Below are positions 26,456-33,287 of a stretch of 64,000 nt of DNA, piece after piece. A program made the position numbers and the translations under genes. The notes beneath the pieces are model-generated. The model worked only from the letters and a program-made list of their open reading frames with translations. It was not told where the DNA came from and did not search any database. Within the stretch, counting starts at the first letter, position 1. Each line of letters starts with the position of its first letter. Origin of the DNA: Spirosoma oryzae. GTDB lineage: Bacteria > Bacteroidota > Bacteroidia > Cytophagales > Spirosomataceae. Location: assembly GCF_003002825.1 (NCBI RefSeq), contig NZ_PVTE01000010.1:1-64000 (forward strand), in the 5' to 3' direction.

Positions 26456-27703
26456 TTAGAACCCCGTCCCCGTAACATTCTGGGTAATGACCGGTTGTCC
26501 GCTTGCTGCCTGAATCCGGCAGGCACTCATCGTCACATTACGGGCGTTTTGCAGGATAAGCCCTGTTTGTGCGCTGATCTGAACCGAGGAAAACGTCAGG
26601 TTTTGCAGCAGGCTGTTGGTCAGTCCAACCAGACTGCCGGCGCTTTTTGCCCCGGTCGCCGTCAGCTGACTAATCGTAACGTTGCCAATGGCGGGGATAT
26701 CCGTTGGGTAGTTGTCGTTGGCGTTTAACGCATACGCCAGGTCGATAACCAACGGACTGGTCACGTCGGTCATCGTGATCTTGCTGTACGCCAGATTCTG
26801 AACAGACCCGCCGAGTCCGGTTTGGGACTTGATCCGAATGCCGTTGGTCGTACCGGTAAACGTGCAGTTGCTTACCGCCACGTCGGCCACCCCGCTTGAC
26901 GTTTCGCTACCCACTGATAGGCCATGCCCGTGCAGAAACCGGCAGTTGCTGATCTGAATATCCCGGCAGGACTGTACGAGTTGCCCGTTGCTGCGTCCGC
27001 CTTTGATGGCGATGTTATCGTCGCCGGTGTCGATGGTGCAGTTGTCAATAACGACGTGCGTACAGTTGGCTGGGTCGATGCCGTCGGTATTGGGTGAAGT
27101 CGCGGGGGCGGTGATCGTCAGGTTTTTGAGGGTGACGTTCTGGCACAAGTAGGGGACAAGGTGAAACGAGGGCGAGTTGGTCAACGTCAGCCCGTCGACG
27201 GTGAGATCGGTCGAGCGGGTGATGTAAATCAGGCGTGGGCGATTCAGCGTCTTGCCGCTGTCCAGATAGCGCTGCCACCAGACGGCCCCGTTGCCGTCGA
27301 TAGTACCCTGTCCGGTCAGGGATACGTTCGTCAGCGAGTCGCCATTGATCAGGTTGCTAAACTTACCGCTGTAGTCGGCCGCGTCGGTGCTGGCCAGCAG
27401 CGTGGCCCCGGCCGATAGCTGAAGCGTAACCCGGCTGCGAAGCGTGATCGGGCTGATGAGGTACGTACCAGCGGGTATGATTAGCGTACCGCCCCCGGCC
27501 GCTCCGCAGGAGTCGATAGCCCGTTGCAGCGGCTTCGTCTGATTGGTAGTGCCGTCGCCGATCAGCGTCAGCGTACCCGCCGGTGGGGCAGGGGTGACGG
27601 TCGACGTAGCCGGTCGGCAAGCCACAGTGGTAAGTAGAAAGACCAGCGCAGGTAGTACACGTTTGTAGCCTGAGTGTCGGCCGTTGGCGAGTGGAATCAG
27701 CAT
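26456..27703 (-). CDS. GH28 polygalacturonase-like lipoprotein
   Basis: The 415-residue protein has an N-terminal hydrophobic segment ending in LLTTVACRPAT, a probable lipoprotein signal with the lipid-bearing Cys, followed by a right-handed parallel beta-helix. All four GH28 catalytic motifs are present in order: NTDGIDP, DTGDDNIAIKGG, GHGLSVGSET and NGIRIKSQTG. It should hydrolyse galacturonan-type or related pectic glycosidic bonds outside the inner membrane. An ATG at 27754 would add 17 residues before the signal; 27703 is preferred. It is a single gene with no SusCD pair nearby. Confidence 0.87.
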   Translation of the reverse strand: MLIPLANGRHSGYKRVLPALVFLLTTVACRPATSTVTPAPPAGTLTLIGDGTTNQTKPLQRAIDSCGAAGGGTLIIPAGTYLISPITLRSRVTLQLSAGATLLASTDAADYSGKFSNLINGDSLTNVSLTGQGTIDGNGAVWWQRYLDSGKTLNRPRLIYITRSTDLTVDGLTLTNSPSFHLVPYLCQNVTLKNLTITAPATSPNTDGIDPANCTHVVIDNCTIDTGDDNIAIKGGRSNGQLVQSCRDIQISNCRFLHGHGLSVGSETSSGVADVAVSNCTFTGTTNGIRIKSQTGLGGSVQNLAYSKITMTDVTSPLVIDLAYALNANDNYPTDIPAIGNVTISQLTATGAKSAGSLVGLTNSLLQNLTFSSVQISAQTGLILQNARNVTMSACRIQAASGQPVITQNVTGTGF

Positions 27704-27798
27704 GTAGATAGATCGAAAATACAACGCGGCAAAGTATTGTCTACGGCTGTTCATCGAATGAACTGTCGATTAAATCATCCCGACAGTATCATAACGGC

Positions 27799-27827
27799 GA
27801 CGGGCCGGCTGCTCCAGCCGGCCCGTC
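27799..27827 (-). terminator. Hairpin after the folD 3' remnant
   Basis: Perfect 13-bp arms, 27799-27811 and 27815-27827 (core ACGGGCCGGCTG), with a 3-base loop lie four bases beyond the remnant stop codon. This is probably the original folD terminator, now displaced from the intact gene. Confidence 0.7.
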
Positions 27828-27831
27828 AGAA

Positions 27832-27897
27832 TCAACGTATTTCGCCCCGTGCGGCCTTGAGCGTATTCTGCATCGGGGGGCCGATTGTCGTCAGGCC
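27832..27897 (-). pseudogene. Decayed copy of the 3' end of folD
   Basis: The minus strand encodes [20 protein letters not shown], then R and a TGA stop, against [20 protein letters not shown], then Y in the intact folD (29168-30046). The first 35 bases after TTCGCC are identical at DNA level, and five substitutions are seen in the next 21. The match ends at about 27897 inside the last codons of the YgiT-like gene. Only the 3' tail is present, so it is a remnant that marks the border of an insertion. Confidence 0.85.
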
Positions 27898-28148
27898 GCG
27901 CGTTGCCAGTCGTACACCTTTGCCTGAACGATTCTATCCGGCTTCTGGGTCGACATAGCGATTTGCTGGATGCGTCGGACAGTTGCCGGGGCAAACAATT
28001 GCTCCCCTGTAACCCGATTCACACGAGCCGGTACGTTTTCAAAGACAAACAACGCTCCGTTTGCATTAAGGAGATACCGGGTGACGGTATCCGTAACTTC
28101 TTCGACGTAATAATCGAACGCTTTCTGACGTTTAGGTTGTTCGCTCAC
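27891..28148 (-). CDS. YgiT-type antitoxin-like protein lacking the zinc cysteines
   Basis: The 85-residue protein matches the YgiT/MqsA N-terminal domain pattern in VTRYLLNANGALFVFENVPA and in RVNRVTGEQLFAPATVRRIQ. In the family the first block is preceded by CxxC and the second reads VCPxCGE; here the expected cysteines are replaced (RVNRVTGEQ) and the protein has no Cys at all, so it cannot form the zinc site. No MqsR- or RelE-like toxin gene adjoins. Its last codons, including the TGA stop, are built from the folD-derived remnant sequence. Confidence 0.65.
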   Translation of the reverse strand: MSEQPKRQKAFDYYVEEVTDTVTRYLLNANGALFVFENVPARVNRVTGEQLFAPATVRRIQQIAMSTQKPDRIVQAKVYDWQRAA

Positions 28149-28285
28149 AGTATATGGTAAGAACAGGTGGGCTTAGCAATGTGACTATGTAGCTATTTAG
28201 CCACAGACTATCTACATGTAAAAAGGTAGCATTAAACTGTCCGATCTTAAAAGCGGAACAGGAAGCCGGTTGCCGAAGAGCAGCC

Positions 28286-29094
28286 CTACTGATTACCAGA
28301 AGAAAGTTTTTGCTGCATGGCTTTTACAAAGTCAATCGAAACGCCAGCTATATCGGCAATTTTATCAGCGCTAAAATCGCTTTTAGATAATAAGTTCGTA
28401 ACGAACTTGATTTGTTCTTTTTCCTGAGCAACCATGTAAGCTACATCTCGCTCCTGACTTACAAATTTGCTGATGCTGTCCATAGTAAGGTCTTTCAGTT
28501 TTTTCTCTAATTTACGCAACTGTGCTAATACCCGCAATTGTCTGAAGTGCTTCTCCAATGAAAAACTACCAGTAGCTGTTACCTCGATGCGCTGAACAAT
28601 TTTTTGAAGTGCTTTTTCTGGATTATCGTCTTTGAAATTAGCCAATACCCCCAGTACTACTTCCTCAGGACGTGTTGATCTCAAGAAGAGGTTATAATCC
28701 AACTCGGCAAACGAAATCAATGGAAAGTCGAATTTCATCCGCGTGCTGTTCAGTCGAGTAGCCATTTGTGGCTTAGTTGTTCCTAAGTAGATGAGGTACT
28801 GTTCAACGGGTAGAGCATACCTGCGTTCAAGCATAATGTAATATTCTGCCATGCGATAGACCATCTTAGGTTCGTCAGCAACCTGAAACTCATCTGTAGG
28901 ACATACGTTTTACCTTTATCATCGGTTAGTTTCTTTAGTACGTCAGGCTTTCGCTCTTTAGTGTGCTGGATGTCGTCAGGTAACTCCTCAGATTCTATAG
29001 CCGTAATTCCGAGAATGTTTTGCATTAAACTCGGAATTACGGCTTCGATATTTTCCTTGAATATTTTATCGTATTGGCTGACTTGTCTACGCAT
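28286..29094 (-). pseudogene. Rpn/PD-(D/E)XK nuclease-transposase family gene, frameshifted
   Basis: Two overlapping frames encode one protein of about 269 residues. The first part (29094 down to about 28893) carries MRRQVSQYDKIFKENIEAVI and the nuclease residues KPDVLKKL; the second (to 28286) carries MVYRMAEYYIMLERRYALPV and a helical C-terminus. Shifting frame after TACGTCCTACAGAT-like sequence near 28893 restores EFQVADEPKMVYRMAEYY, the family's usual E-x-Q motif and following block, so one base has been lost. Rpn proteins are recombination-promoting nucleases. The gene lies inside the insertion downstream of folD. No slippery heptamer is seen, so it is called a pseudogene. Confidence 0.8.
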
Positions 29095-29167
29095 ATAGTG
29101 AAACTGCTACAGACGGTGGGACTCGCACTGAGCACCGCCGTTTAGTCAACTAGTTTAAGAGGTAGTA

Positions 29168-30046
29168 TCAATACACTTCGCCCCGTGCGGCCTTGAGCGT
29201 ATTCTGCATCAGGGAGCAGATCGTCATCAGGCCGACGCCACCGGGAACGGGTGTGATGTAGCTGGCTTTGGGTGCCACTTCGTCGAACTTAACGTCTCCT
29301 TTCAGCGAGAAGCCGCTTTTCTTGCTGGCATCGGGTACGCGCTCCAGACCTACGTCGATCACAACGGCACCAGCCTTCACCATGTCACCGGTGACAAATT
29401 CGGGCTTACCGAGGGCGGCTACCAGGATATCGGCCGTGCGGCAGATCTCGGCCAGGTTTGTCGTACGCGAGTGGGTGAGCGTTACGGTGCAGTTGCCGGG
29501 GTAGGTGTTGCGCTGCATCAGAATCGACATGGGCAGGCCCACGATCTGACTCCGGCCGACAACGACGCAGTGCTTACCACTCGTTTCGATATTGTACCGT
29601 TTCAGCATTTCGAGGACGCCCTGTGGGGTTGCCGATACGTAAGCGGGCAGACCCTTCGCCATCCGGCCGATGTTGATCGGGTGGAAACCGTCGACGTCTT
29701 TTGCCGGTGCAATGGTTTCCATGACGCGATCGGGGTTGATGTGGCCGGGGAGGGGTAACTGCACGATCAGGCCATCCATATCCGGATCGTTGTTGACATT
29801 CTGCACGGCTGCCAGTAGTTCGTCTTCGGTAACGGTTGGCTCGAACCGGATCAGCGTCGATTTCATGCCTACCTCTTCGCAGTTTTTCATCTTCGACGCG
29901 ACATATGTTTCCGACGCGCCGTTGGTACCGACCAGAATGGCCACGAGGTGCGGAATTTTGCCGCCCTGCTCCCGGATCTGTGCGACCTCTGCCGCGATTT
30001 CCTGTTTGATTTGTGCCGAAAGAACCTTCCCGTCGAGGAGTTGCAT
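29168..30046 (-). CDS. folD: Bifunctional methylenetetrahydrofolate dehydrogenase/cyclohydrolase FolD
   Basis: The 292-residue cytoplasmic enzyme interconverts 5,10-methylene-, methenyl- and 10-formyl-tetrahydrofolate with NADP. Family motifs are [17 protein letters not shown] (Tyr and Lys of the active site), [44 protein letters not shown] and the C-terminal [18 protein letters not shown]. Length is standard. It has a full promoter upstream (30078-30107). The 3' tail is duplicated in decayed form at 27832-27897 and the space between is filled by accessory genes, yet the intact copy ends normally. Confidence 0.95.
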   Translation of the reverse strand: MQLLDGKVLSAQIKQEIAAEVAQIREQGGKIPHLVAILVGTNGASETYVASKMKNCEEVGMKSTLIRFEPTVTEDELLAAVQNVNNDPDMDGLIVQLPLPGHINPDRVMETIAPAKDVDGFHPINIGRMAKGLPAYVSATPQGVLEMLKRYNIETSGKHCVVVGRSQIVGLPMSILMQRNTYPGNCTVTLTHSRTTNLAEICRTADILVAALGKPEFVTGDMVKAGAVVIDVGLERVPDASKKSGFSLKGDVKFDEVAPKASYITPVPGGVGLMTICSLMQNTLKAARGEVY

Positions 30047-30077
30047 AAAATCAGTTTAAAGTTTGTCGTTTGAGGTT

Positions 30078-30107
30078 CAAAGCTAAAAAACCTCGATCCA
30101 GGGCAAA
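30078..30107 (-). promoter_or_regulatory. folD promoter, Bacteroidota type
   Basis: Read on the minus strand, TTTG (30107-30104), an 18-base spacer and TAGCTTTG (30085-30078) give a full match to the Bacteroidota housekeeping promoter, 31 bases upstream of the folD ATG. This is the clearest promoter in the window and supports the phylum assignment. Confidence 0.75.
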
Positions 30108-30119
30108 ATTACGGAAAGA

Positions 30120-30611
30120 TCAGCCGTACTGTGTCTGCCAGTCTTTTTTCATCCGTTTGTAATCCGGGTCTTCGCGGGCCCGCAGGTAAACGCCGTAAAA
30201 AATCCGTGCCGACTCCGCCTTGACCGGGTCTTCCTCGCGGGGCAACTGATCGCGACCGTGAGCACCCGAGCGGCCTTTTTGATCGTCGGGGACGGGGCCG
30301 TCGTATTTTTGGCCGGTTCGGTGATTGGCGTAACGCCTTGCTCGGGTAAAGCCCATTTGCAAAAACTTGCGAGCCATGTCCATACCGACGAAGTCCCCCT
30401 GCTCTTTGTACTCCAGAAATAGCTGGTAAATTTTCTCCGACGATTCGCGGGCAATGTCGGGCGTCCGGAAACGCCAGTGCGGAACGATTTCGGACTTATA
30501 TGGCTGAACAAGTAAAACGCCCTGCTCGCCTTTCCCGACGCGGTACAGTTCGGGTTGCTCCCGCAGATTTAACATGCGGTAGTCAAGGGTGTAGTCGAAG
30601 GGGGTTGGCAT
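30120..30611 (-). CDS. DUF4385 family protein
   Basis: The 163-residue protein matches the DUF4385 family pattern: LDYRMLNLREQPELYRVGKG near the N-terminus, a central EKIYQLFLEYKEQGDFVGMD and a C-terminal FYGVYLRAREDPDYKRMKKD. The family is found in bacteria and in T4-like phages; its function is unknown. No signal or membrane segment is present. It is on the same strand as folD, whose promoter begins just before its stop, and is divergent from the gene at 30736. Confidence 0.75.
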   Translation of the reverse strand: MPTPFDYTLDYRMLNLREQPELYRVGKGEQGVLLVQPYKSEIVPHWRFRTPDIARESSEKIYQLFLEYKEQGDFVGMDMARKFLQMGFTRARRYANHRTGQKYDGPVPDDQKGRSGAHGRDQLPREEDPVKAESARIFYGVYLRAREDPDYKRMKKDWQTQYG

Positions 30612-30735
30612 ACGGGAATCGGGTCGAGGTGATTGTACGTACTAAACTGACGGCGCTGAATGTGGTTAATCAGTACGGTACCAAACAAGGCCGTCGCTGG
30701 CCGATACCCCGATCAAGTCCCAATCTGTATTCCGA

Positions 30736-31455
30736 ATGATCCGTTCTGTACTCGTCTTAAGTGGCTGTTTGCTAAGTCTGTTTGGCGTGCCTGAACAGGG
30801 AATGGCGCAGGGGTCGGCGGATAGCAGCAAAAACGAACGACCCCAAAAAGCCCGCTTCATTGCCGAACTCGATCAGCGATTTTTCTATTTTAAAGACCGT
30901 CGGCAACCTTTATTTTCCAATTCGACGAATGTATGGGGTGGCCGGGCCGGGTTTCTATTGCCGAGTAATATCAAAGTCGGCGCTGGCTATTATTTTTCCA
31001 ACCATGACGTTGACGAGCCCTGGGACGGCCTTCAATCCATTCGCCGACGCTTTCATTACGGAACGGCGTATGTTGAGCCGTATTTCTATCGGCGAAAATA
31101 CTGGGAGCTGAGTGCCCCGATCGAAGTCGGTATCGGCTCCGTGACCTATCAGTTTTTCGGAGAAGATGATACCCCGACACGAACGGCGCGGACGACTATC
31201 GTACCGCTCAGCGTAGGCGTATCGGTGTCGCTGAAGTCGCCGGCTTTTTTCGGATTCAAGCCCCTGCGCTGGTTTGGCGTAAATTTGATCACGGGTTATC
31301 GCTACACCCTGTATGACGAAGCCCCGACACAACTTACGACCCTGAACGGGCTGTATTATTCGATAAGTCCTGCTATTTTTCTGGATCGTATCTACGCTGA
31401 CTATGAGATCTGGCGTAAGAAACAACGCCAGAAAAAAGCCAAACGAGCAAACTGA
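30736..31455 (+). CDS. Exported outer-membrane-barrel-like protein, unknown
   Basis: The 239-residue protein has a signal peptide ([20 protein letters not shown] ... MAQ) and alternating aromatic/hydrophobic strands such as [33 protein letters not shown] and [16 protein letters not shown], which suggest a small beta-barrel. The C-terminus is unusually basic ([13 protein letters not shown]) and follows the last strand. No named family is recognised. The VF530 gene begins two bases after its stop, so the two are probably co-transcribed. Confidence 0.6.
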   Translation: MIRSVLVLSGCLLSLFGVPEQGMAQGSADSSKNERPQKARFIAELDQRFFYFKDRRQPLFSNSTNVWGGRAGFLLPSNIKVGAGYYFSNHDVDEPWDGLQSIRRRFHYGTAYVEPYFYRRKYWELSAPIEVGIGSVTYQFFGEDDTPTRTARTTIVPLSVGVSVSLKSPAFFGFKPLRWFGVNLITGYRYTLYDEAPTQLTTLNGLYYSISPAIFLDRIYADYEIWRKKQRQKKAKRAN

Positions 31456-31457
31456 CA

Positions 31458-31676
31458 ATGAGTGAACAAGTAAACAATCCGCTGCACGGTAAAACGCTGG
31501 AGGCCATATTGACCGAACTGGTCGAGCAGTATGGCTGGGCTGAACTGAGTAAGCGTATCGCCATCAACTGCTTCAAAAACGATCCCAGCATTAAATCGAG
31601 TCTGGTATTTCTGCGCCGGACCCCCTGGGCCCGGCAGCAGGTCGAAACGCTGTACGTAAAAAGCCGGAAAAGCTAG
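31458..31676 (+). CDS. VF530 (DUF2132) family small DNA-binding protein
   Basis: The 72-residue protein matches VF530 along its length: [40 protein letters not shown] and [22 protein letters not shown]530 proteins form a small helical fold proposed to bind DNA. It starts two bases after the barrel-like gene. Its TAG stop overlaps the TAG stop of the convergent PNPOx-like gene in one CTAG (31673-31676), leaving no room for a terminator between the two genes. Confidence 0.9.
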   Translation: MSEQVNNPLHGKTLEAILTELVEQYGWAELSKRIAINCFKNDPSIKSSLVFLRRTPWARQQVETLYVKSRKS

Positions 31677-32305
31677 GGGGCCAGCCACACCATTTTCGAT
31701 ACGGGTTCGTACTGGAAGCGGGCGCGGGTTTGCCCCTGTTTGCTCAGTTTCAGATATTCCATGCACAACACCCGGCATTCGATGGCGGCAAAATTCAGCC
31801 GGGCCGCTGCTCGGTCGTCGGCGTTGATGTCGCCTTCGTTGATATGGTCGGGGAAGCCGGGGTAAGGATGCTCCTGCACGCTGCCGGGCATAGGCTCCGA
31901 CAGATACAGACGGACGCTACCATCGTGTACCTTCTGCCACTGTTCGTCCGCCAGATAGTCGTCGGTGTGCAGGCGGGTTTCAACGGTTAGCCGAAACTGG
32001 GTTTGTTCCTGCTCATTCCAGAACAGGAGCATCGCCTGCGGAAACTCTTCGAGTTGCAACACTTTCTCCGTGCGGGCATCCGTGTGAAACCAGACGTATT
32101 TGTGCGCGACATCAACGTCACGTAATACCACGATACGGGCGTCGGCACCCCGGTTCGTACAGGTGGCAACGGTCATGTTGCGAAACGCAGCTGTGGCCGA
32201 ATCGTGGGTGTGAATGCTTTGATCGAGTTGTTGCCAGCAGGTTTTTTCCAGTTCAGACAGACTCGGTGTAGTGACGTTGGTAGGCGTCGAATGGGTAGAT
32301 GACAT
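31673..32305 (-). CDS. Pyridoxamine 5'-phosphate oxidase-fold FMN protein
   Basis: The 210-residue protein has the split-barrel flavin fold: [60 protein letters not shown] and a C-terminal [14 protein letters not shown]. It resembles the Alr4036-type group within the PNPOx superfamily, not canonical PdxH, so substrate and reaction are uncertain. It is cytoplasmic by lack of signal. It ends in the shared CTAG with the VF530 gene. Confidence 0.8.
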   Translation of the reverse strand: MSSTHSTPTNVTTPSLSELEKTCWQQLDQSIHTHDSATAAFRNMTVATCTNRGADARIVVLRDVDVAHKYVWFHTDARTEKVLQLEEFPQAMLLFWNEQEQTQFRLTVETRLHTDDYLADEQWQKVHDGSVRLYLSEPMPGSVQEHPYPGFPDHINEGDINADDRAAARLNFAAIECRVLCMEYLKLSKQGQTRARFQYEPVSKMVWLAP

Positions 32306-32385
32306 GAGGGGACGGGTTTGTGACCGACGCTGCCATAACCGCCCGTCTGTTTTGTTTGTTTACCCTGTGACAACCCGAAACCTGT

Positions 32386-33129
32386 ATGTGCTTTCATAAA
32401 TCACTGGCCGTCACGGCACCGGAACTGGAAGAGCGGTTTAGCGCCACCGTCCCGGAATCGGCCGATTTCAAACCCGTCTACCATACCAACGCCTATCAGT
32501 TACCGCACTGGCCCATTCTGACTCATCAGCACCCTGATCGATTCGAGATGATGCGCTGGGGACTGGTTCCGCATTGGGCGAAAACCAGCGATAGTGCAGC
32601 TGAACTGCGGGCCGTGACGATCAATGCCCGCTCCGAGACGATCTACGAAAAGCCCTCGTTCCGGTCGGCTGCGCGGGCTGGTAACCGCTGCCTGATTCCC
32701 GTAACGGGTTTTTTTGAATGGCATACTGAAGGACGGGCAAAATACCCGTTTTATATTACCCCCACTGATCGGAAAATCATTTCAATTGCGGGGCTATGGG
32801 ACGAGTGGGCCGACCCTGATACGGGTGAAGTAACCCGAACTTATACACTGTTGACGACCGATGCCAACCCGCTGCTGGCCGCCATTCACAACAGTAAAAA
32901 GCGAATGCCCTGTCTGCTGACGCCCGGCGATGAGCAGAAGTGGCTGCACGACGGACTGACCGAGAAGCAGGCACTGACCCTACTGGCGGATCAGTATACC
33001 GACACGAAGCTGCACAGCTACAGCATCAGCAAACGCATTACCTCGCGCTCCGAACCCACCGATGTGCCGGCTGTGCTGGAACCGTACACTTATCCTGAAC
33101 TGGCTAGGCAAGCCAATCTGTTTGCGTAA
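32386..33129 (+). CDS. yedK: SRAP-family abasic-site processing protein (YedK/HMCES)
   Basis: The 247-residue protein protects abasic sites in single-stranded DNA by forming a thiazolidine crosslink through Cys2. The start MCFHKSLAV places that Cys directly after Met, which fixes the start codon. Other active-site residues are visible: Asn in TINARSETI, Glu in PVTGFFEWH and His in IHNSKKRMPCLL. RWGLVPHWAK is also typical. It is monocistronic with a hairpin downstream (33195-33215). Confidence 0.93.
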   Translation: MCFHKSLAVTAPELEERFSATVPESADFKPVYHTNAYQLPHWPILTHQHPDRFEMMRWGLVPHWAKTSDSAAELRAVTINARSETIYEKPSFRSAARAGNRCLIPVTGFFEWHTEGRAKYPFYITPTDRKIISIAGLWDEWADPDTGEVTRTYTLLTTDANPLLAAIHNSKKRMPCLLTPGDEQKWLHDGLTEKQALTLLADQYTDTKLHSYSISKRITSRSEPTDVPAVLEPYTYPELARQANLFA

Positions 33130-33194
33130 CCCGCGTTGTCCGTTCGTCCGGGTCTGTTTCCGCTTGTGTAGTATTCAAGCCGGAACGCCGATTT

Positions 33195-33215
33195 AAGCGA
33201 CCTTTGAGGTCGCTT
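33195..33215 (+). terminator. Hairpin after yedK
   Basis: AAGCGACC (33195-33202) and GGTCGCTT (33208-33215) form an 8-bp stem with a 5-base loop; ATTTTTC follows nine bases later. It lies between yedK and the downstream barrel gene on the same strand and probably separates their transcripts. Confidence 0.6.
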
Positions 33216-33287
33216 TGCTGTCATTTTTCAGACATGACCTCCATGTATGTCTTTTTGACAGGCAACGATACAACCGCTATCAACGCA

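Noticed and set aside
28860..28905. Programmed frameshift in the Rpn gene
   Set aside because: No slippery heptamer or downstream stimulatory structure is seen; a one-base deletion explains the frames better.
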